The position numbers and the translations under genes were made by a program. 64,000 nt of DNA, from the NCBI GenBank assembly GCA_934277545.1, contig CAKQUG010000002.1:1-64000 (forward strand), read 5' to 3'. Under the pieces are notes generated by a model. It worked only from the letters and a program-made list of their open reading frames with translations, did no database searches and was not told the origin of the DNA. Positions 59,247 to 64,000 of this stretch are shown here, piece by piece. This stretch comes from an uncultured Alphaproteobacteria bacterium (GTDB lineage Bacteria > Pseudomonadota > Alphaproteobacteria > RF32 > CAG-239). Positions within the stretch are counted from its first letter, which is position 1; each line of letters starts with the position of its first letter.

Positions 59247-60911
59247 ATGTCAATAAATTTGGGTGTTGCCGATACAACAGTATCTCATTTAAAACCGCGC
59301 ATTGCCGTAATCGGTGTCGGCGGCGGCGGCGGAAACGCTGTTAATAATATGATTGCCAAGAATTTGGAAGGCGTGGATTTTGTTGTGGCAAATACTGACG
59401 CGCAGGCTTTGGCTCATTCTTCTGCCAGCCGAAAAATTCAGCTCGGTTTGGAAATTACCCAGGGTTTGGGAGCCGGTGCTCGTCCGGAAATCGGTAAGAT
59501 TGCCGCGGAAGAGGCTAAAGAAGAAATTGCCCGCGAGCTTGAAGGCGTGAATATGGTGTTTATTACCGCCGGTATGGGCGGCGGCACCGGTTCCGGCGCG
59601 GCTCCTGTTGTGGCACACATTGCCAAAGAAAAAGGCATTTTGACGGTCGGTGTTGTTACTAAGCCGTTTTCTTTTGAAGGTCGTAAACGTATGGAAACCG
59701 CCGAGGGCGCGTTGGCTAATTTTACCAGTGAAGTTGACAGTATCATTGTTATTCCAAACCAAAATTTATTCCGTATAGCCGACAAAAAAACCACGCTGGC
59801 CGAAGCCTTTTTAATGGCTGATGACGTTTTGTATTCTGGCGTGCGTTCAATTACCGATTTGATGATGATGCCTGGACTTATCAACCTTGATTTTGCCGAT
59901 GTTAAAAATATTATGCAGGATAAAGGCAAAGCCATTATGGGTACCGGCGAGGCGGAAGGTGAAAATCGCGCGCAGGAAGCCGCCAAGCAGGCATTGTCTA
60001 ATCCGCTTTTAGATGATTGTACAATGCATGGCGCTAAAGGTGTGTTAATCAATATTACCGGCGGAGATGACATTACCTTAATGGAAATTGATGAAGCGGC
60101 AAGCATTATTAAAGAAGAAGTTGACGACAATGCCAATATTATTTTCGGTTCCAGCTATGACGAGGCTTTGGCCGGTAAAATCCGCGTTTCCATTGTGGTT
60201 ACCGGTATCAGTGATGGTAAGCCTCAGCCGGAATTGCAGCCGCGTATTAAAGAGCCTTCTTTAATTGACCAAAGTTATGACGACAGCGGATTTGTTCCGA
60301 CAGTTACACCTATGCCGGAAATAGAAGACACTGTCGCTCCGGTATCATTGGATTCGGTTGAAGATGATGTTTCAAGCTCTTTTACCGCACCTGTGGAAGA
60401 TGAAGAAAAAAGTGAAGAAACCGTGTCTTTGGATAATGATTTCTCTTCTTTAGATAAATCTGACGAACTTCCGGAAGTGCCTCAGGCCACAGCTTTGTTT
60501 AACGCAATTATGAACAGTTCTGCAAACAAGGCGGAAGACCGGGAAACCGGCAATGCCGAACTAAGCTCGGCGGCCACTAAAGACGACGATTTTTTCTTTA
60601 GTTCCACTTCACTGCAGAGTGTGAACGAGAGAGAAGATGATACGACTTTGTTTAATGAACACGATTCTGATATTTTTAAAGACGTAAAATCGGCCGAACC
60701 GGAGGAAGAACCGGAAGAAACTGCTGCTGACAATGATGATGACAAACCTACTTTTATTGAAAGAATGATTGGTATACGCGGCCGCAAGAAAAAAGAAGAA
60801 AATGAAGATGTGCCGGAAGAAATTGTTAAACTTTCGTCTGAAGACAGCAATGATATGCCTGAACCTTCAGGCGATGAATTAGATATTCCGTCTTTCTTGC
60901 GTCGCAAATAA
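59247..60911 (+). CDS. ftsZ: Cell division protein FtsZ
   Basis: 554 residues from ATG 59247 with GGGAGA upstream. The GTPase core includes GGGGGNAVNNMI, GMGGGTGSGAAPV (tubulin signature) and NLDFADVKNIM. A very acidic linker of about 210 residues (about 325-540) leads to the C-terminal GDELDIPSFLRRK peptide that binds FtsA. Longer than the usual 380-500 because of the linker. It forms the Z ring. A strong terminator closes the cluster. Confidence 0.97.
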   Translation: MSINLGVADTTVSHLKPRIAVIGVGGGGGNAVNNMIAKNLEGVDFVVANTDAQALAHSSASRKIQLGLEITQGLGAGARPEIGKIAAEEAKEEIARELEGVNMVFITAGMGGGTGSGAAPVVAHIAKEKGILTVGVVTKPFSFEGRKRMETAEGALANFTSEVDSIIVIPNQNLFRIADKKTTLAEAFLMADDVLYSGVRSITDLMMMPGLINLDFADVKNIMQDKGKAIMGTGEAEGENRAQEAAKQALSNPLLDDCTMHGAKGVLINITGGDDITLMEIDEAASIIKEEVDDNANIIFGSSYDEALAGKIRVSIVVTGISDGKPQPELQPRIKEPSLIDQSYDDSGFVPTVTPMPEIEDTVAPVSLDSVEDDVSSSFTAPVEDEEKSEETVSLDNDFSSLDKSDELPEVPQATALFNAIMNSSANKAEDRETGNAELSSAATKDDDFFFSSTSLQSVNEREDDTTLFNEHDSDIFKDVKSAEPEEEPEETAADNDDDKPTFIERMIGIRGRKKKEENEDVPEEIVKLSSEDSNDMPEPSGDELDIPSFLRRK

Positions 60912-60930
60912 AAATTGCAAATTGCCATAA

Positions 60931-60965
60931 AGAATTCCGTTTCTTAAAAGAGCGGAATTTTTTTA
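60931..60965 (+). terminator. Intrinsic terminator after ftsZ
   Basis: AATTCCG and CGGAATT around a 13-nt loop, followed by TTTTTTA. Confidence 0.85.
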
Positions 60966-60985
60966 TTGTCAACTTCTTAAAATAT

Positions 60986-61014
60986 TTGACAAAAAATGTC
61001 GGCTGATATATATT
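60986..61014 (+). promoter_or_regulatory. Consensus promoter for the 61062 gene
   Basis: TTGACA (60986-60991), exactly 17 nt, TATATT (61009-61014). Confidence 0.8.
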
Positions 61015-61061
61015 TTATACATAATTTAAATCATTATGTTTCACTAATTTCGACTACTATT

Positions 61062-61934
61062 ATGAAGAAGCCTGAGTTTTCACTTGATGATTTTACAATG
61101 TCTGCACATGAGTATTGTAAAATTTCCTCGCAAAGAGATGCTGAAGAATATTTTGCTATGCAAGGTTTTGACGGTAAGGTAGCGCTTGAAGCGGTAACCA
61201 CAGTCGGCGCCGCCTTAAACAATGATGTTGTACTGCCGAATGGTAAAAAACTTGGCAAAGTTGTCGTATGCTGGGTGTGCCGCTACTCTGACGGTTCAAT
61301 TGCGTATAAGCCTTTGTTTGAAGATGAAGATTCTGATGTCGATGAGTTGTACTGCGAAAGTTCTGTTGTCATCAATGATATGGCATATTTGGAGCATTGC
61401 GGCGTCATCTTCTTAGTTTTTCAGGACCGCGAAGGCAAAGTGGTTGTTCGGTTGATGACAATGTATTTCAGTCAGTTTCTGATTGAAAGGCTTGCTGAGT
61501 TTCAAGGACTGAAAGTAAGCGATGTTTATTTGGTAAAAATGAGCACCATTCAGGACAATAAGTTTATCGCCGTTTGTTGGAGCATTGTGTTTGACGATGT
61601 TGATGAAGACGGTGAAATTGTCAATTCTAACCTGCTGATGCCGGTTGATGTCTTTGAAAGCACTCGCTTGACGCTGATTGGGCTGAATTCATTAAATTCA
61701 TCTCTTGTGCATAACAAAGAAATAGTCAAAGTCGGCGGATTGTATTTCACCGTGAAAAAGGACGCTGCCAGCAAAACTTATTTAAGTAAGAATGCCGTTC
61801 AGCTTTCCGGTGCTGAAAATAACAGTTGCCAAGCGGCTGAAAAACTTTTGGAAAAACTGTTGCAACAACGAACCGAAGAAGATAAAAAGTCTGAATATCC
61901 GGTAAAAATTGTTCCGTTGTTCAAAAAGGACTGA
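61062..61934 (+). CDS. Unknown protein, paralogue of the 62043 gene
   Basis: 290 residues from ATG 61062 (MKKPEFSLDDF). An in-frame ATG at 60996 lies inside the promoter and is rejected. No family recognised and no signal or membrane segment. Several blocks resemble the next gene: VSDVYLVKMS...CWSIVF with INEIYLVKLY...AWGIAC, GKVVVRLMTM with GDLVIRRITV, and GGLYFT with HGKYFT. The C-terminal 40 residues are charged. It has its own promoter and terminator. Confidence 0.72.
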   Translation: MKKPEFSLDDFTMSAHEYCKISSQRDAEEYFAMQGFDGKVALEAVTTVGAALNNDVVLPNGKKLGKVVVCWVCRYSDGSIAYKPLFEDEDSDVDELYCESSVVINDMAYLEHCGVIFLVFQDREGKVVVRLMTMYFSQFLIERLAEFQGLKVSDVYLVKMSTIQDNKFIAVCWSIVFDDVDEDGEIVNSNLLMPVDVFESTRLTLIGLNSLNSSLVHNKEIVKVGGLYFTVKKDAASKTYLSKNAVQLSGAENNSCQAAEKLLEKLLQQRTEEDKKSEYPVKIVPLFKKD

Positions 61935-61943
61935 AAATAACTG

Positions 61944-61976
61944 AAAAGGATGGATATAAAAATCCATCCTTTTTTG
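61944..61976 (+). terminator. Intrinsic terminator after the 61062 gene
   Basis: AAAAGGATGGAT and ATCCATCCTTTT form a 12-bp stem around a 6-nt loop, then TTT. Confidence 0.88.
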
Positions 61977-62005
61977 TTGACAAAAAATAGAAAAAACGCT
62001 AATCT
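61977..62005 (+). promoter_or_regulatory. Promoter for the 62043 gene
   Basis: TTGACA (61977-61982), 17-nt spacer, TAATCT (62000-62005), immediately after the preceding terminator. Confidence 0.7.
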
Positions 62006-62042
62006 GAAACCATCATTGAATTATTAACTAATCGCTATAATT

Positions 62043-62729
62043 ATGGAGAAGATGAGTATTTTGCAGTCAAGCACCCATGCGGATTGCTCCTGCGTCGTTT
62101 TTTGCCGTAGTCAGGCTAATTTGCTGCTAAAGGCGGTTAATCCGGAATTTAACGCCGAATTATACAGAGCTTACTGTGAAGACGGTAATATTTATTATTT
62201 GTGGGCAAACGTTGATAAGATTAGTGATGAAACTTCCTTTACGCCGGTTTTTATCGGAGAGGATATTCCTCCGTTGAAAAAGCGTGAGCCGATACAGCCC
62301 GGCGAGGCGTTTGACCATCAAGACAGCTACTATGTAACTAATCTTAATCCTGCCGGCGACCTGGTTATTCGCCGTATAACGGTTATCAGCAACGAACAGA
62401 TGTTGCGACAGTTGTTGTCTGATGATAAGGCTTTTGCCGATATAAACGAGATTTATTTGGTAAAACTCTATGTTATTGGTAAAGGAAAACAATTTTTAAC
62501 GTTGGCTTGGGGAATAGCCTGCGAAAATTCGGTTACTTATTTGCCGATTGTAAAAAAAGATTGGTCGTTGTTGGATGAGTATGACATTTACGCGCTGCTC
62601 AGGGAACGAGCCGTTCCCGGCATTCCGATTAAAATGCACGGTAAATATTTCACTCCGCTGCATGATCCGAAAGACGGTTGGTGTTTAGCGTGCAGTAAGG
62701 AACTGCGTTTGGTGCCGAGAATTGGCTGA
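62043..62729 (+). CDS. Unknown protein, paralogue of the 61062 gene
   Basis: 228 residues (or 225 from ATG 62052). No family recognised. It shares the blocks listed for the 61062 gene but lacks its long N-terminal and charged C-terminal parts. Cysteines near both ends (DCSCVVFC; WCLACSK) are not in the paralogue. Soluble by composition. The independent promoter suggests separate control despite the tandem origin. Confidence 0.72.
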   Translation: MEKMSILQSSTHADCSCVVFCRSQANLLLKAVNPEFNAELYRAYCEDGNIYYLWANVDKISDETSFTPVFIGEDIPPLKKREPIQPGEAFDHQDSYYVTNLNPAGDLVIRRITVISNEQMLRQLLSDDKAFADINEIYLVKLYVIGKGKQFLTLAWGIACENSVTYLPIVKKDWSLLDEYDIYALLRERAVPGIPIKMHGKYFTPLHDPKDGWCLACSKELRLVPRIG

Positions 62730-62831
62730 ATGCTGAACTTATAAATCCTGCTGGCTTGTTGCTTGCAGGATTTTAAGTTTTAAAAGAGTAGGACAAAAGA
62801 GCAGCTGTGTGGCGGTTGAACCCGTCAGAAT

Positions 62832-62869
62832 AACAAAAAAGCTCGTCTAAAAACGAGCTTTTTTTGTTA
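62832..62869. terminator. Bidirectional terminator beside tRNA-Ser
   Basis: AACAAAAAAGCTCGT and ACGAGCTTTTTTTGTT pair around CTAAAA. It gives T runs in both directions, ending the tRNA-Ser transcript on the minus strand. Confidence 0.88.
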
Positions 62870-62870
62870 T

Positions 62871-62961
62871 TGGCGGATAGAGAGGGATTCGAACCCTCGA
62901 TACCCTTTAGAGGTATACACGATTTCCAATCGTGCGCCTTAGGCCACTCGGCCATCTATCC
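62871..62961 (-). tRNA. tRNA-Ser (anticodon GGA)
   Basis: 91 nt, minus strand. GGATAGA pairs with TCTATCC, the discriminator is G, and CCA is encoded (62871-62873). Anticodon loop TTGGAAA in a CACGA/TCGTG stem gives GGA. Long class II variable arm. Confidence 0.95.
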
Positions 62962-63020
62962 AAAACAATCGGTATAATAACCGATTATTTTTGTTTAGCA
63001 ATACTTTTTTGCAAAAATTA

Positions 63021-63473
63021 TCAATAATATGGGATAATTCTTGACGGGTTGCCGTTAATCAGCATACATCTTTGACCGGCGGCAATCAAATTATCCGTAC
63101 CTTGAGTTACACTGTAAGTCTGGCCGCTGTCGGTTCTAACCACATATTCATAGCCGCCTTGCGACATAATGCCTTTTTCTGCTGCATTACCGACTAAAGC
63201 GCCGGCAGCAGCACCGCCGATAGCGCCCAAAATAGACGCGCTTTTGCCGTGTCCGATAGTTGAACCGGCCACACCGCCGGCCACGCCGCCCAAAACGGTT
63301 CCGGTTCCGCCGCTGCTGTTTACATTAACCGAACGAACGGATAAAACGGTGCACGGAAAAGCACTGCTGGCTTGTCCGACCGACGAATAGCTGTAATCGT
63401 TGCTTCCAATGCTTGGAGCGCAGGCGGCAATGGCTAATAAAGCTGGCAATAAAATTGATAATTTATTTGTCAT
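63021..63473 (-). CDS. Glycine-zipper outer-membrane lipoprotein (SlyB/Pcp-like)
   Basis: 150 residues. Lipoprotein signal with lipobox AIAAC (Cys18). A glycine zipper, GTVLGGVAGGVAGSTIG followed by ILGAIGGAAAGALVGNAAEK (about 58-100), precedes a small C-terminal beta part (YEYVVRTDSGQTYSVTQ, AAGQRCMLI). Such proteins sit in the outer-membrane inner leaflet and support envelope integrity. ATG follows AGGAGAAAC. Divergent from asnS. Confidence 0.88.
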   Translation of the reverse strand: MTNKLSILLPALLAIAACAPSIGSNDYSYSSVGQASSAFPCTVLSVRSVNVNSSGGTGTVLGGVAGGVAGSTIGHGKSASILGAIGGAAAGALVGNAAEKGIMSQGGYEYVVRTDSGQTYSVTQGTDNLIAAGQRCMLINGNPSRIIPYY

Positions 63474-63533
63474 ATTGTTTCTCCTAAATTAAACTGTTTA
63501 CATAATTATATATAAGAAAACATTTGTCAAGAC

Positions 63534-63562
63534 TGGACAATTAAAGATGAATGTTATATAGT
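63534..63562 (+). promoter_or_regulatory. Promoter for asnS
   Basis: TGGACA (63534-63539), 17-nt spacer, TATAGT (63557-63562). A divergent TTGACA for the lipoprotein gene overlaps at 63520-63515; together they lie in TTGTC-N7-GACAA. Confidence 0.65.
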
Positions 63563-63600
63563 GCAAAAGATTTTGAAAATTTATTTAATTAGAGGGTAAA

Positions 63601-64000
63601 ATGTTAAAAAGAACTAAAATCAAACAACTGCTCGCCTCTGAGACAACTCTGGATGAAGTTCTGCTCAAAGGCTGGGTTAAAACAAAACGAGATTCTAAAG
63701 ATTTTTCTTTTATAGAAGTTAATGACGGCTCTTGCTTGAAAAATATTCAGGTTATCGCCAATAATACCCTTGCTAATTATAATGATGTTAAAAAACTGAC
63801 TACCGGCTCATCTGTGGCCATTACCGGCTCGTTGGTAGAATCTGCCGGCGGCAAGCAAAAATATGAAGTTGTGGCGAAAGATGTCGCAATTTACAGCGTT
63901 GCTCCCGATGACTATCCTTTGCAAAAGAAAGGTATGACCGATGAATTTTTACGCACAGTTGCACACCTGCGCCCGCGTACAAACAAATATGGCGCCGCTT
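63601..64000 (+). CDS. asnS: Asparaginyl-tRNA synthetase, N-terminal part (cut by window edge)
   Basis: ATG 63601 after GAGGG opens a frame running off the window (about 133 residues). MLKRTKIKQLL, VLLKGWVKTKRDSKDFSFIE, VNDGSCLKNIQVIA and the later YPLQKKGMTDEFLR match the OB-fold anticodon-binding domain of AsnRS. KGMTDEFLR rather than KEHSLEFLR favours AsnRS but is a lesser cue. It charges tRNA-Asn directly. Confidence 0.93.
   Translation, partial: MLKRTKIKQLLASETTLDEVLLKGWVKTKRDSKDFSFIEVNDGSCLKNIQVIANNTLANYNDVKKLTTGSSVAITGSLVESAGGKQKYEVVAKDVAIYSVAPDDYPLQKKGMTDEFLRTVAHLRPRTNKYGAA

Noticed and set aside
60996..61061. N-terminal extension of the 61062 gene from ATG 60996
   Set aside because: That ATG lies inside the spacer of a consensus promoter, so it cannot be on the transcript.

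Overview
The window reads as chromosomal DNA of an AT-rich alphaproteobacterium, probably an uncultured host- or gut-associated lineage. Supporting signs are a GapR/DUF2312 gene, an FtsZ ending in a DIPSFLRRK-type tail, an ATP synthase F1 operon separated from its F0 genes, and pilin-like proteins carrying the SMIEMLGVLAIIGVLSVGG signature. The lineage is an inference from gene content; no rRNA is present.

Layout. 1-0.45 kb: start of tuf behind tRNA-Tyr and tRNA-Gly. 0.5-6.3 kb: murQ, then a minus-strand operon sufS-sufT-sufE-sucC-like-sucD-like-comF. 6.4-9.8 kb: rplU-rpmA, obg-rsfS-rlmH and recX. 9.8-26.7 kb: hslO, a lipoprotein, apaG, a mannose-phosphate cupin, ptsP, a RodZ-like gene, hisS-prfA, three large unknown genes mixed with pyk, gapR, a GNAT gene with an attenuator-like leader and an AspA/AstE-type hydrolase. 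26.7-35.75 kb: an accessory island ending at the 3' end of tRNA-fMet. 36-39 kb: greA, a eukaryotic-type phosphomannomutase, folA and thyA. 39-41.4 kb: two pilin-like genes with structured leaders. 41.4-47.8 kb: CoA-transferase, clpB, a large protein with an HNH-like motif and a small NrdD-like protein. 48-53 kb: atpHAGDC. 54-61 kb: a reduced dcw cluster mraY-ftsW-murB-ftsQ-ftsA-ftsZ. 61-64 kb: a pair of paralogous unknown genes, tRNA-Ser, a glycine-zipper lipoprotein and the start of asnS.

The most unusual part is the island at 27.7-35.6 kb. It holds an integrase remnant, a frameshifted WG-repeat-like gene, an ADP-ribosylglycohydrolase, a tandem AAA+ ATPase, an unknown 278-residue protein, a 58-residue membrane protein, a WYL-domain regulator, a Dda/RecD-like helicase and two tiny overlapping ORFs. 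Five intergenic positions carry a 19-bp palindrome close to TACGYCAA-N3-TTGRCGTA, at about the same distance from a -10-like hexamer, and a sixth carries a half site. This suggests one coordinated regulon, plausibly controlled by the WYL protein, and it is the best candidate here for an undescribed system.

Other notable points: a SucCD-like pair in the SUF operon whose catalytic phosphohistidine is replaced by tyrosine; a palindromic repeat inserted in frame just before the prepilin signature in two pilin-like genes; a 19-residue leader ORF with a CRRC motif followed by an intrinsic terminator; and an intrinsic terminator inside the greA leader.
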